DNA of 64,000 nucleotides. It comes from JANSXG01 sp965652425 (GTDB taxonomy: Bacteria; Planctomycetota; Phycisphaerae; Phycisphaerales; UBA1924). The stretch covers positions 5,050 to 69,049 of the forward strand of contig CBFGVX010000004.1 in assembly GCA_965652425.1 (NCBI GenBank), in the 5' to 3' direction. Made by a program: the position numbers and the translations under genes. The notes beneath the pieces were generated by a model. It was not told the DNA's origin. It did not search any database and saw nothing but the letters and a program-made list of their open reading frames with translations. This document shows positions 36,401 through 46,000 of the stretch, piece by piece. Each line of letters begins with the position of its first letter. Positions within the stretch are counted from its first letter, which is position 1.

Positions 36401-36795
36401 GTATCGTGGTCAACGACTCACTGATCTACATGTCGTTCTACAACCGTCTCCGCGATTCCGGCATGCACATCGAGGACGCCTGCGTGGAAACCGGACGCGC
36501 GAGACTGCGGGCGATCCTGCTGACGACGGTCACCACCGTACTTGGCCTTCTCCCGCTGCTGCTTGAGCAATCCTTCCAGGCGCGCTTCCTCATCCCGATG
36601 GCCATCACGATCGCAGGAGGCCTCGTCTCCGCGACGCTCATCATCCTCGTCGCACTCCCGTGCCTGCTGATGATCTTCGACGACATCCGCCGCTTTGTAC
36701 GATGGGCGTGGTCGGGCGGACGCGAACCCTTGGCCCGAGCCGAACCGACCGGCGAAGGCATGGGCGTTCTGACTGCACGCTTCGATGATGCCTGA
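33481..36795 (+). CDS. RND family efflux transporter permease
   Basis: 1104 residues, 12 TM segments in the usual two-fold arrangement: TM1 at the start (VVANLVMFAIIGAGVVFGLS), a group of five around residues 370-520 including GLIIVVGLLVDDAIVVAENI (the TM4 proton-relay aspartates), a second TM set from ~570, and a last group with IALSGIVVNDSLIYMSFYN. Two large periplasmic porter domains lie between. It belongs to the AcrB/MexF-like hydrophobe/amphiphile or a related planctomycete subgroup. Coupled to the adaptor. No outer-membrane channel gene is present, so the pump must borrow one. Confidence 0.92.
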   Translation: MSLAAFGVRKPVVANLVMFAIIGAGVVFGLSLRREFFPESEARQIVINAPYPGASPDEVERTLAIKIEDAVADLDDIKELTSSVSEGIASITIEFRDGVDINEMLFEVKREMDALQDLPEESERIVVDKFEPNLPVCVLSIYGNADERTMKEAIQQIRDDLETLPGMGDITISGVRTDEVTVEVPERELLKHGLSLPAISDAISQAMRELPAGSVRSESLNTAIRTMGVEDRVDSIRSIIIKAGNGQSLRLGDIAQVRAGFADVDLRTRLNGEPSVSLTVFKVGSQDAVEMADMVKAYKLGREVAAGRAEPITLTPLEFIRAKFRPQEDTTPPSDRIAAYELGLSRTTPPPGELAITTDLARFIVGRLDLLTRNALAGGVLVLLVLVLFLNLRVAFWTAVGLGVSLLGTLAAMSLLGYTLNLLTMFGLIIVVGLLVDDAIVVAENITRRYEEGDDPDTAAVDGTNQVNWPVVATIVTTICAFLPLALIEGQIGDLLGSLPVVVACALIVSLAEALFILPVHMAHSLHKHRRASGAQDNGVIARAEAVADRYRTRFFSGLLIPLYTSTVRILLRARYLTVTCALSSLILCFGLVAGGIVESTFLESSDAETVNIELQMPIGTPASRTDEYVKRIERAAVAQDEVSAVFAQVGAVNSIDGGSESSQQSHIAQAILELKPVEQRDRSSEQVINAIREQIGELPGIKSLRIEELSGGPGGPPITLTVTGENPARMMPVVDAIKSALADYDGVRDIADNSDSGRRELQITLKDTGRELGFTQTSLGQQIRGAVFGLEAYTFAGVREDVDVRVMLPEDSRRSLAAIEQMRVFSPVGIAVPLQEIAELRDTDGYATIRRLNRARAISVTAEVNRALVNPEQLIADLRPRLRELENANPGIRILERGRQQDNAESLASLPIGMLVAIGLIYFTLAWLFGSYVQPFIVLSAVPFAAIGMILGHLVLGFTMTILSFIGFIALSGIVVNDSLIYMSFYNRLRDSGMHIEDACVETGRARLRAILLTTVTTVLGLLPLLLEQSFQARFLIPMAITIAGGLVSATLIILVALPCLLMIFDDIRRFVRWAWSGGREPLARAEPTGEGMGVLTARFDDA

Positions 36796-36809
36796 AATGA
36801 GAGACTGAC

Positions 36810-38669
36810 ATGATGCCATCCCTTCGACGCACGGTTTTCCTGGCACTTTGCGTGGCGTTGTTCGCTCCATACCACCAAGTCATCGCGGCAGAAACAACAG
36901 ACCCCGCCTCGCCACGGCCGTTCGGTATCTTCGTGAAGACCGTTCCTCACCAACCGGTCGATCCGAATTCGGACGACGACCTGCCCGGATTCAGCATCGT
37001 TCTCCCGATGGGCGAAGTCCGATCTCTGCCTTCCCGCGGATCCGTAGAACTCGTCTCCGGCTCATCAACCACACAACTCAGCGACCAGTTGAACGCACTC
37101 GGTATCGATCTGCATCGTCCGACCGGTCTGGCTTGGGACGGCACTTCCATCTGGATCATCGACACCGGCCATCGCCGCATTGTGCGAGCGGTCATGAGTA
37201 ACGATCAGGCCCGCGTTCTTCGGGCCGAGGAAATCAATCACGATCAGATGCGCCGCCCGATCGGGGCTACCTGGAACAACGAGACCTCCGAGCTTTTCGT
37301 CTCCGATGCATGGTCCGACCGGATCTTCGTGTTCGACTCGGAGGGCAGAATGACACGCACCATCTCCGAGCACGGTTCCCAGCGAGGATTCCTGTCCGGT
37401 CCGATGGGGCTCGCATGCAGCGACGGCATCCTATATGTCGCGGACTCACGCAACAGCAGGGTCCAGGCATTCCGCATCGCCGACGGATCGTTTCACTCAG
37501 AATTCGGTCTGCATGTCATCCGGCCGCACGAAGCCGAGGGACGCCTTCACTACCCCTCCCATGTTCGCTTTGGAGACGGAAACAGCGAACTGATCATTGA
37601 TGAACCGTGGGAGCGACGAAGCCAGATCTTTCGAAGGGCCGCGGACTCCGAATCCGTTCCCGAGCGACTCCCGCTCGGCGCGGACGACTTCGTTCATTAC
37701 GGGCCGGGCATCGATGCCTACGACCGGCTGCTGGCCATCACCGATCCGGACACCCATACCGTCCGTGTGTTCGATTTATCGCTCGAAACACCCGTCCTCA
37801 TCGGCGTAGTGGGCGGATACGGCTCGGCACCGCACCAGTTCATCCACCCCGCATCGGTGGCCTTCCTGCCGCCGACCGATGACCTTCCGCTGCGTCTCGT
37901 GGTGGCCGATCGGGGCAACGCCCGCCTCGCGCTGTTCAGTCTCGACTGGTCCCCGGAGGAAACACTCCGTTTCCGTCCCAGACTCGCCTCGCTCGTCCGC
38001 ACCGTTGACCTGAGCGTGTTGCACGCGAGATACAAAGATCAGTCTCTCGATGCCCCGATCGACCCGGTTTCGGTTGTCGCCACAGATTTGGGTTCCATTG
38101 CGGTGCTGGATGAGGCCAACAGCGCGGTGGTCGATTTCGATACCCGGCTTCGGATGCGAAGCATCGCTCCGTTGCCACCAGTAATCCCAGATACGCCTTC
38201 CCTATGGCAACGGCTGCGTGCGCATGCAGAAGTGGGCCTGTTTGCTGTGGATTCCGCGTCTGCACGCGTCGTGCGGCTCCGACTCGATCCAAACGGCGAT
38301 GCGCACGATCTCACCACCATCGAGCTCTCAGACTGGTGCGAAGATCCGTCCGATATCGTCTGGAACGATGGCACGATTCTTGTCGTCGATCGCAGAGCCC
38401 ACCGGCTGGTTCAGTTCGATCCCGACTTCCGACCGATCGCATACATCGGTCAGGAAGGTCTCCATGGAGGTGAGTTCTTCAGCCCGACTTCCGTACTCCA
38501 ACTGGAGGGCGAACAGATCGCCGTAGTGGACCGAGGGAACCATCGGCTCCAAATATTCACCGATGATTGGAAACTCAAAACCATCGCTGGTCCCCGCCTG
38601 TACCTTCTCGATGCGGTTATCGGCGCAGAGCCGATCCGATCCGACATTCCCCGGCCAGATTCGGACTGA
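36810..38669 (+). CDS. exported NHL-repeat beta-propeller protein
   Basis: 619 residues with a signal peptide (FLALCVALFAPYHQVIAA). The rest contains repeated propeller blades of the NHL type, for example HRPTGLAWDGTSIWIIDTGH, LSGPMGLACSDGILYVADSR, and HPASVAFLPPTDDLPLRLVV with ADRGNARLALF, and a last blade VLQLEGEQIAVVDRGNHRLQ. Such proteins usually bind proteins or sugars in the periplasm. It begins 14 nt after the RND gene, so it may be transcribed with the pump. Function unknown. Confidence 0.75.
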   Translation: MMPSLRRTVFLALCVALFAPYHQVIAAETTDPASPRPFGIFVKTVPHQPVDPNSDDDLPGFSIVLPMGEVRSLPSRGSVELVSGSSTTQLSDQLNALGIDLHRPTGLAWDGTSIWIIDTGHRRIVRAVMSNDQARVLRAEEINHDQMRRPIGATWNNETSELFVSDAWSDRIFVFDSEGRMTRTISEHGSQRGFLSGPMGLACSDGILYVADSRNSRVQAFRIADGSFHSEFGLHVIRPHEAEGRLHYPSHVRFGDGNSELIIDEPWERRSQIFRRAADSESVPERLPLGADDFVHYGPGIDAYDRLLAITDPDTHTVRVFDLSLETPVLIGVVGGYGSAPHQFIHPASVAFLPPTDDLPLRLVVADRGNARLALFSLDWSPEETLRFRPRLASLVRTVDLSVLHARYKDQSLDAPIDPVSVVATDLGSIAVLDEANSAVVDFDTRLRMRSIAPLPPVIPDTPSLWQRLRAHAEVGLFAVDSASARVVRLRLDPNGDAHDLTTIELSDWCEDPSDIVWNDGTILVVDRRAHRLVQFDPDFRPIAYIGQEGLHGGEFFSPTSVLQLEGEQIAVVDRGNHRLQIFTDDWKLKTIAGPRLYLLDAVIGAEPIRSDIPRPDSD

Positions 38670-38706
38670 TCTGAGCCGGAGCATGTTCCGGTGCTAATAT
38701 TGCTGC

Positions 38707-39240
38707 GTGAGCCAGTTGATTCGCCACAGCGCAACCCGACTCGCCGCTGCCTGCATTGGAGGATGCCTGGCGGCTGTTGTTTGGTCATGCGAAACCGAAG
38801 ATGCGGCATCGCTCGACTCAAGCCAAACCGAGTCGAGTTTCATCGCTGCTCTTGATCTCGAAGATGAGTATTGCGGCGACCCCGATGCCCTACCCCCACC
38901 GATGGTCTTGGAAGCGAGTACCGCGTCCGGGGATTACCGCGTGCGATTGATTGATATCCCAAATCCCGTACCATCGCACCGGATTTTTCCACTTCGAATC
39001 GAAGTCCAATCCAACGGGACTGTTCTTCCTGACGATCTTCTTCTCAGAGCCGACGCCGCGATGCCACATCACGGCCACGGCATGACTGTTGAACCGGTTG
39101 TCCGTCGGCTTGATTCCACCCCCGCCGTATTCGATGTCTCGGGCATGATGTTCCACATGCCCGGCGAGTGGGAGGTCTATATCGATATCGTTGACGGTCC
39201 GTACACGGAACGGGTTACCTTCAATGTGTTCGCGCGCTAG
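38707..39240 (+). CDS. FixH/YtkA-like exported protein
   Basis: 177 residues starting at GTG. N-terminal signal with the end LAAVVWSC, which is a lipobox-like or Cys-containing cleavage region. The second half shows the YtkA/FixH beta-sandwich pattern: YRVRLIDIPNPVPSHRIFPL, RADAAMPHHGHGMTVEPVVR and MMFHMPGEWEVYIDI. The His-rich MPHHGHGM could bind a metal (copper). It overlaps the di-haem peroxidase gene by 17 bp and probably acts with it. Confidence 0.7.
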   Translation: MSQLIRHSATRLAAACIGGCLAAVVWSCETEDAASLDSSQTESSFIAALDLEDEYCGDPDALPPPMVLEASTASGDYRVRLIDIPNPVPSHRIFPLRIEVQSNGTVLPDDLLLRADAAMPHHGHGMTVEPVVRRLDSTPAVFDVSGMMFHMPGEWEVYIDIVDGPYTERVTFNVFAR

Positions 39241-40642
39241 TCACAGATTTCCGAGGAAGGGCAATCGGCGAACCCTCTGTGCGGGCCTGATCCTCTCAGC
39301 TTCTGCCTCGCTGGCTTCGATCGGCTGCGAGGATCGTGATGCGTCGCCCCCTGAAGTTCAGCAGCCAGTCGTCACGATGCTTACGGTTTCACCGGAGACC
39401 GCTTCGATCCTCAGAACCCTTACCCCCGCTCCCCGCCTCCCGCAGGATCCGACGAATCGGTATGCAGACGATCCTGCCGCGGCTCACTTTGGACAATTCC
39501 TGTTCTTCGACACAGCGCTCTCGGCCAGCGGGGCACTCAGCTGCGCTACCTGCCACAAGCCCGAAATGGCTTTTGCCGACGGTCTACCCCGAGCGGTTGC
39601 GAGCGAAGAGGGGCGACGCAACACACCCTCGATCATCAACGCCGCACATTTCGCGTGGCTCAACTGGGACGGCAGCGCGGACACGCTCTGGGGTCAAGCG
39701 GCTCGTCCGTTTGAAGCCGATCATGAACTTGCAACGACCCGCACCAGCATCGCCAGACTCATCGGCACCGATCCCGATCGGCGGGCCGCCTACGAAGCCA
39801 TCTTCGAGTCACTCCCTCCGGTCACCTACTTTGAAGCACTGCCCGAACGCGCCATGCCGGTACTCAACGATCCCAAGCACCCGGACCAACTCGCGTGGGA
39901 TTCAATGACCGATGAGCAGAAAACCGTCGTCAACAGCGTGTTCGTCAACCTCTGCAAAGCCATCGCGGCGTATCAGATGCAACTCGTCGCAGCCAACTCT
40001 CCGTTTGACCGCTTCGCACAAACCGTGAGAAGCGCGGACAGGCAACATTGGGTTGGACGAGAAGTGAACGGGTTTGGAATCGCCGAATTGCGCGGGCTCG
40101 AACTGTTCACCGGCGATGCCGGTTGCATCGCCTGCCACGCCGGTCCGATGTTCAGCGATTTCACCTTCCACGGTGTCCGGGTCCCGCCGTTTCATGGTGG
40201 CGCCCCCGACGATTCAGGACGATTCGAAGGTCTGGGGGCTTTGCTGGAAAACCCACTCAACAGCGCGGGGCCGTTCAGCGATGCACCAGATGCTCCGGTC
40301 GCCGAGCGACTCAGATTCATGAAAGCGAGCTCTGAGAGCTGGGGAATGTTCCGAACACCGTCGCTCCGCAATGTTGCTCTGACGGATCCCTATATGCACG
40401 CAGGGCAATTCGAGGATCTGGATAGGGTGCTGGACCATTATTCGACCTTTGAGGGAGCCCTGCCCCCCGATCACCACGCGATCGGAAATCAGCTTCTGAG
40501 ACCCCTCAATCTCAGTAGCGAGCAGAAGTCTGACCTCAAGGCATTTCTGCTCTCGCTGACCGATACGAACATTCCACAGCACCTCACGCGTCCCCCGGAA
40601 GCGCCTCTGCCGGTCGATCCGCAGGCCAAAACCGGTCGATAA
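39224..40642 (+). CDS. di-haem cytochrome c peroxidase (MauG/CCP family) lipoprotein
   Basis: 472 residues. Lipobox LASIGC after an N-terminal signal. Two haem c motifs: SCATCHKPEM (CXXCH ~120) and GCIACHAGPM (~300). The spacing and the segments FFDTALSASGALSCATCHKP, ADGLPRAV, RNTPSIINAAHF, and FRTPSLRNVALTDPYMHAGQ (axial ligand region) match bacterial di-haem peroxidases, which reduce H2O2 with electrons from small cytochromes, or MauG-like oxidases. Maturation would need the ResB/CcsA system. The ATG lies inside the end of the FixH-like gene; no strong ribosome site is seen, so coupling is likely. Confidence 0.88.
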   Translation: MCSRASHRFPRKGNRRTLCAGLILSASASLASIGCEDRDASPPEVQQPVVTMLTVSPETASILRTLTPAPRLPQDPTNRYADDPAAAHFGQFLFFDTALSASGALSCATCHKPEMAFADGLPRAVASEEGRRNTPSIINAAHFAWLNWDGSADTLWGQAARPFEADHELATTRTSIARLIGTDPDRRAAYEAIFESLPPVTYFEALPERAMPVLNDPKHPDQLAWDSMTDEQKTVVNSVFVNLCKAIAAYQMQLVAANSPFDRFAQTVRSADRQHWVGREVNGFGIAELRGLELFTGDAGCIACHAGPMFSDFTFHGVRVPPFHGGAPDDSGRFEGLGALLENPLNSAGPFSDAPDAPVAERLRFMKASSESWGMFRTPSLRNVALTDPYMHAGQFEDLDRVLDHYSTFEGALPPDHHAIGNQLLRPLNLSSEQKSDLKAFLLSLTDTNIPQHLTRPPEAPLPVDPQAKTGR

Positions 40643-40718
40643 GCGCTTTCTGATCGCACCGGTGACCCTCTCGGATACATTTGAGCCGGACACGATGATT
40701 CAGAAAGCAGGCCATCGG

Positions 40719-43031
40719 ATGAACCGCACCACATCGAACGGACTCGTACTCGCGCTGCTCGCGGGGGGACTCTGCGGCCTCATTCCATCCACACTGCACG
40801 CCCACCCCGATGACCCGAAGATTCTCGATGCACAGCCACCCGTCGTGGCCGAACCATATCGGCGCGATTCTTCCGAAGCCGCACTTCGCGGTGCTCCCGA
40901 TTTCGAAGCGCTGGATATCGAACTGCTGAGTTGGCTCCCCGTCAACACCTTCGGGCTTGGATCGGCCGGCGCGGCGGACATCTGGGGATACACCTCCCCG
41001 TCCGGACGCGAATACGCCCTCATCACGCTCTCGAACGGCCTTTCATTCGTCGATATCACGAATCCGGGCAACGCTCAGATTGTGCAGAGCTTCAGTGGCC
41101 CGTCCAGTCTGTGGCACGATGTCAAGGTCTATGGCCACTATGCGTATGCCGTCAGCGAAGGCGGACAGGGCATCCGCATCTACGACATGCAGAACATCGA
41201 CAGCGGGCAGGTTGCATCCCGCGGAACCGTCCTGACCGGCGGCGTGGAAGCAACCCACAATGTCGCCATCAACACGGACTCCGGCTACCTGTACCGCACA
41301 GGTGGCCAGAACAACGGTCTGAGAATCTACTCGCTTGCCAACCCGGCTTCGCCTCAGTTTGTCGGCTCCTGGAGTGACCGGTATGTCCATGACGCGCAGA
41401 TCGTTTCGTACGAATCGGTTCAGGTGGGCGGCCAGACCCTTCTGAACCGGGAGATCGCCTTCTGCTGCTCCGGCTTCAACGGCGGATCAGTGGACACCGG
41501 CTTGACGATCGTCGATGTAACTGACAAGTCGAACCCCGTCGTCCTGTCGCAGACCGCGTACTCCTCGCGTGCGTACTCGCATCAGGCGTGGCTCAGCGAG
41601 GATCGTCAGTACCTCTATCTGAACGACGAACTCGACGAGCAGAACTTTGGGTCATCGACAACAACACGCGTTTTCAATGTGAACGATCTGGCAAATCCGA
41701 TCGAGGTCACGACCTTCACGAACGGGAGCAGCGCGATCGATCACAACCTGTATGTGAAGGACGATCTTCTGTACGCCGCGAACTATCGTTCGGGCCTGCG
41801 CATCTTCGATGTCAGCAACCCTCTGCAGGCCCAGGAGATCGCCTACTTCGACACCTACCCCGGTTCCGACAGCGCGAACTTCAACGGTGCGTGGAGCGTG
41901 TACCCCTTCTTCCGGTCGGGCAGCATCGTGGTCAGCGATATCGAGCGCGGGTTATTCGTGCTCCGCTACCGTCCACGCCAGCTTGAAATCACCGTTTCAG
42001 AGATCCCACAGCCGACGATTCAACCCAGCAAGGCAACGGCATCGCTCAGCATCTCTGAGGTCAACGGCGGATCTCTTATCAGCGCTTCGCCCCGTCTCGT
42101 GCTGAACCGTGGACAGGGAATAGAAACATTCCCGTTGCTCTCCCTCGGCGGTGAGGAGTACCAGGCGGTGTTTCCCGAACTCGAATGCTACACCACCGTG
42201 GAGTACTACTTTGCCGCGGATGCCGCGAACGGGACCACCGTCACCCTTCCAGCGAACGCGGAGACCCTCGGCGGATTCGAAGCGACCGTCGCCACAGCAG
42301 CTGTGGATGTTTTTGCGGACAACTTCGATTCGGACACCGGCTGGTCCACTTTCGCACCCGGCGACAACGCGACCAGCGGCATCTGGGAGCGGGTGAATCC
42401 TGTGGGCACCATCGCTCAACCCAACGGCGCGCTCTTCGGCGAATTCTGCTTCGTCACCGGCCAGCACCCCGCTGGCGGCTCAGCCGGTTCCAGCGATGTC
42501 GATAACGGCAGAACCACCCTCACCTCGCCTGCTCTCGACCTCACTGAACACGAAAACGGCACATACGAGATCGCGTATTGGCGCTGGTACTCCAACGACG
42601 CAGGCGCCAGTCCCAACAGCGATACATTCAACATCGATATCTCCTCCGACAACGGACAGACCTGGACAAGTGTGGAGATCATCGGACCGGGCGGACCGCA
42701 GACCAGCGGCGGCTGGTTCGAGCACCGCTTCAATCCCGACGACTTCGTCGAACGAAGCTCAAGCGTCCGACTCCGGTTTGTTGCTTCCGATTTCAACCCG
42801 CAGTCACTCGTCGAAGCCGCGGTCGATGGTTTCCAACTGGTCCGCTACGAGTGCGAGCAGAACCCGCCGCTGCCCGGCGATGTCAACGGCGACGGCGCGG
42901 TCGATCTCGACGACCTGAACATCGTCCTCAGCAACTTCGGCCAGTCCACGAGCCAAGGTGATTCAGATGGCAACGGGGTCGTGAACCTCGACGACCTCAA
43001 CACCGTTCTGAGCAATTTCGGACAACCCTGA
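40719..43031 (+). CDS. choice-of-anchor-B propeller protein with dockerin-like doublet
   Basis: 770 residues. Signal peptide (NGLVLALLAGGLCGLIPS), then a choice-of-anchor-B (TIGR04312-type) domain with repeats such as GYTSPSGREYALITLSNGLS, SLWHDVKVYGHYAYAVSEGG and YSHQAWLSEDRQYLYLNDEL; then a galactose-binding-like segment (~570-700) with DNFDSDTGWSTFAPGDNATS. The end carries a duplicated dockerin-like EF-hand: GDVNGDGAVDLDDLNIVLSN and SDGNGVVNLDDLNTVLSN. The start ATG at 40719 is chosen because it precedes the signal peptide; another ATG at 40695 is possible. Confidence 0.85.
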   Translation: MNRTTSNGLVLALLAGGLCGLIPSTLHAHPDDPKILDAQPPVVAEPYRRDSSEAALRGAPDFEALDIELLSWLPVNTFGLGSAGAADIWGYTSPSGREYALITLSNGLSFVDITNPGNAQIVQSFSGPSSLWHDVKVYGHYAYAVSEGGQGIRIYDMQNIDSGQVASRGTVLTGGVEATHNVAINTDSGYLYRTGGQNNGLRIYSLANPASPQFVGSWSDRYVHDAQIVSYESVQVGGQTLLNREIAFCCSGFNGGSVDTGLTIVDVTDKSNPVVLSQTAYSSRAYSHQAWLSEDRQYLYLNDELDEQNFGSSTTTRVFNVNDLANPIEVTTFTNGSSAIDHNLYVKDDLLYAANYRSGLRIFDVSNPLQAQEIAYFDTYPGSDSANFNGAWSVYPFFRSGSIVVSDIERGLFVLRYRPRQLEITVSEIPQPTIQPSKATASLSISEVNGGSLISASPRLVLNRGQGIETFPLLSLGGEEYQAVFPELECYTTVEYYFAADAANGTTVTLPANAETLGGFEATVATAAVDVFADNFDSDTGWSTFAPGDNATSGIWERVNPVGTIAQPNGALFGEFCFVTGQHPAGGSAGSSDVDNGRTTLTSPALDLTEHENGTYEIAYWRWYSNDAGASPNSDTFNIDISSDNGQTWTSVEIIGPGGPQTSGGWFEHRFNPDDFVERSSSVRLRFVASDFNPQSLVEAAVDGFQLVRYECEQNPPLPGDVNGDGAVDLDDLNIVLSNFGQSTSQGDSDGNGVVNLDDLNTVLSNFGQP

Positions 43032-43052
43032 GCAACACAGACTGGTCCATGA

Positions 43053-46000
43053 TCAATGAGCGTGGGTGTATTCCCGCCAACTCTTGATTTCAAGAACCGC
43101 TTCGCCGCGACGCACGGACCACATCGCCTCCGACAGGCGCTCGCCGATCTGCCGGTTGGTGATCAGCGGCACATTGAAGTCGATCGCCGCACGCCGGATC
43201 CGATACCCGTTGGTCAGCTCGTCTTCCTTGTCCGCTGAGGGGATATTGATCACAAGGTCGATCTCGCCGCCCCGGATGCGCTCCACGGCGTTCCGAGACG
43301 AGTCGGATTCCAGCGGCCACTCTGCCAGTTCAGACTCGATCCCCCGCTCGGCCAGGAACTTGTGCGTTCCTTCTGTGGCGAACAGCGTGATGCCCATCGC
43401 CTTGAACCGCTCGAACGAACTGAGCATCCCGCTCTTGTTCTCGATCGTACCCACGCTGAGAAGGATCGAGCGGACCGGTCGCCTGTAACCGACGCTGAGC
43501 AGACTCTTGATGAACGCCTCGTTGAAGTCGCCGCCGAGGCAGCCGACCTCACCGGTGGACGCCATCTCGACACCCGTCGTCGGGTCGGCACCATCAAGAC
43601 GCGTGAAGCTGAACTGGGGCGCCTTCACGCCGACATGGTTCAGTTCGAAACTCCGCTTGTCCGGCTTCTCGTAGGGCTGGCCCATGATCACCCGCGTCGC
43701 CAGCTCGATGAAGTTCTGATTGATCACCTTCGAGACGAACGGGAACGATCGCGATGCGCGCAGGTTGCACTCGATCACACGGACCCGGTTGTCCTTGGCG
43801 ATGAACTGGATGTTGAACGGCCCGGTGATCTTCAGCCGCTGCGCAATCTGCGTCGAGATCCGCCGGATCCGGCGGATCGTCTCCAGATAGGTCCGCTGCG
43901 CGGGGAACACCAGCGTGGCATCCCCGGAGTGCACGCCCGCGTTCTCGACATGCTCGGAAATCGCGTACGCGACGATCTCACCGTTGTCGGCGACCGCGTC
44001 GAATTCGATCTCCTTGGCGTTATCGAGGAACTTCGAGATCACCGTCGGATACTCGGGCGACACCTTGGCCGCCACCTTGAGATACTTCGTGAGTTCCGCG
44101 TCGCTGCTGGCCACCGCCATCGCGGCACCCGACAGCACATACGACGGGCGCACAAGGACCGGATACCCCACCTTTTCGGCGAAGCCGAGCGCGTCCTCGA
44201 TCGTTGAAAGTTCCGACCACAGCGGCTGGTCGATCTTCAACTCATCCAGCAGCGCGCTGAACTTGTGACGATTCTCCGCGTTATCGATGGAAGAGGGCGC
44301 CGTACCGAGCACCCGGATTCCCGAACGCTCAAGCTTGACCGCCAGGTTGTTGGCGATCTGCCCGCCCATGGCCACGATCACGCCCTTCGGCTTGACGATC
44401 GCGCAGATGTCCTGGACGGTTTCGAAGCTGATCTCATCGAAGAAAAGCTGATGGAACTCGTCGTAGTCCGTCGAAACGGTCTCCGGGTTGTAGTTCAGCA
44501 TCACCGCCTTGTAGCCCATCTTCTTGAGCGTCAGCCCCGCGGTCACGCAGCACCAGTCGAACTCCACCGAGCATCCGATGCGGTACGCGCCCGAGCCCAG
44601 CAGCAGCACGGCGTTCTCGACAGGGAACTTCCCGTCGCTGCCGCCACCGTGATAACTCAGGTAGAGGTAATTCGTCTTCGCGGGATACTCCGCGGCGAGC
44701 GTGTCGATCTGGCGGACCGTCGGCTTGATGCCGTGCTCCAGACGCTGCGCCCGCACCCGATCATCGGTCGTGCCGACGAGCCGCGCGATCGCCTTGTCCG
44801 AGAATCCCGCCCGCTTGGCGCGGAGCAGCGTCTGCTTGTCAAAGTCCTCATCGTCGATCTGCTCCAGATCGGCCGCGATCGCCACAATCGAAGCAAGCTT
44901 GTCGAGGAACCAGCAATCGATGAAGCTCAGTTCGTGGATCCGCTCGACGCTGTACCCGCGCCGGATCGCTTCAATCACAGCGAAGATGCGGTCGTCCGTC
45001 GGATTCTTCAGGTCGTCATCCAACTCACCCGACGCGGACTGAACCTCATACGGGTCGTTCCCGACCACGCCGTGCTTGCCCACATCCAGCATGCGGCAGG
45101 CCTTCTGGATCGCCTCCTCGAAGGTCCGCCCGATCGACATCACCTCGCCGACCGACTTCATGCCCGAACCCAGCCGCCTCGATACGCCGCGGAATTTCTT
45201 GAGATCCCAGCGAGGCATCTTCACCACGCAGTAGTCGAGCGCCGGCTCAAAGAACGCGGAAGTCACCTGCGTGATCGAGTTCTTCAGTTCGTGCAGCCCG
45301 TACCCGAGAGCCAGCTTCGCGGCGACGAACGCCAGCGGGTAGCCCGTCGCTTTCGACGCCAGCGCCGAAGACCTCGACAGGCGTGCGTTCACCTCGATGA
45401 TCCGGTAGTCCTCGCTCTTCGGATCGAGCGCGAACTGGATGTTGCACTCACCCACGATCCCCAGGTGGCGGATCACCCGGATCGAGATCTCACGCAGCTT
45501 GTGGTATTCGCTGTTGCTCAGCGTCTGCGACGGGCACACCACGATCGACTCGCCCGTGTGGATGCCCAGCGGGTCGAAATTCTCCATGTTGCAGACCGTC
45601 AGGCAGTTGCCGTACCGGTCGCGCACGACCTCGTATTCGATCTCTTTCCAACCCTCAAGGTACTCCTCGATCAGGATCTGGTTCGTGTGCGCGAGGCCGC
45701 GCCCGGCAAGATCCCGCACTTCTTTCTCGGTGCGGCAGACACCCGATCCCAGCCCGCCCAGCGCGTAGGCGACCCGGATCATCACCGGGTATCCGATCGC
45801 TTCCGCAGCCGCGACCGCTTCCTGCACCGTCTTGGCCGCCTTCGAGCGCGCCGACTTCGCATCTACCTCGTTCAGCCGCTTGACGAAAAGCTCCCGGTCT
45901 TCCGTATCGCGGATCGTCTCCACCGGGGTGCCGAGCACCTGCACGCCGTGCTTCTCGAGCACGCCCGAGTCGTGCAGTTTCAGACCGCAGTTCAGCGCGG

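Noticed and set aside
42844..43031. Possible tandem DNA repeats in the dockerin-like tails
   Set aside because: The repetition is at the protein level (duplicated EF-hand-like unit), not a DNA repeat or CRISPR; no CRISPR array was found in the window.
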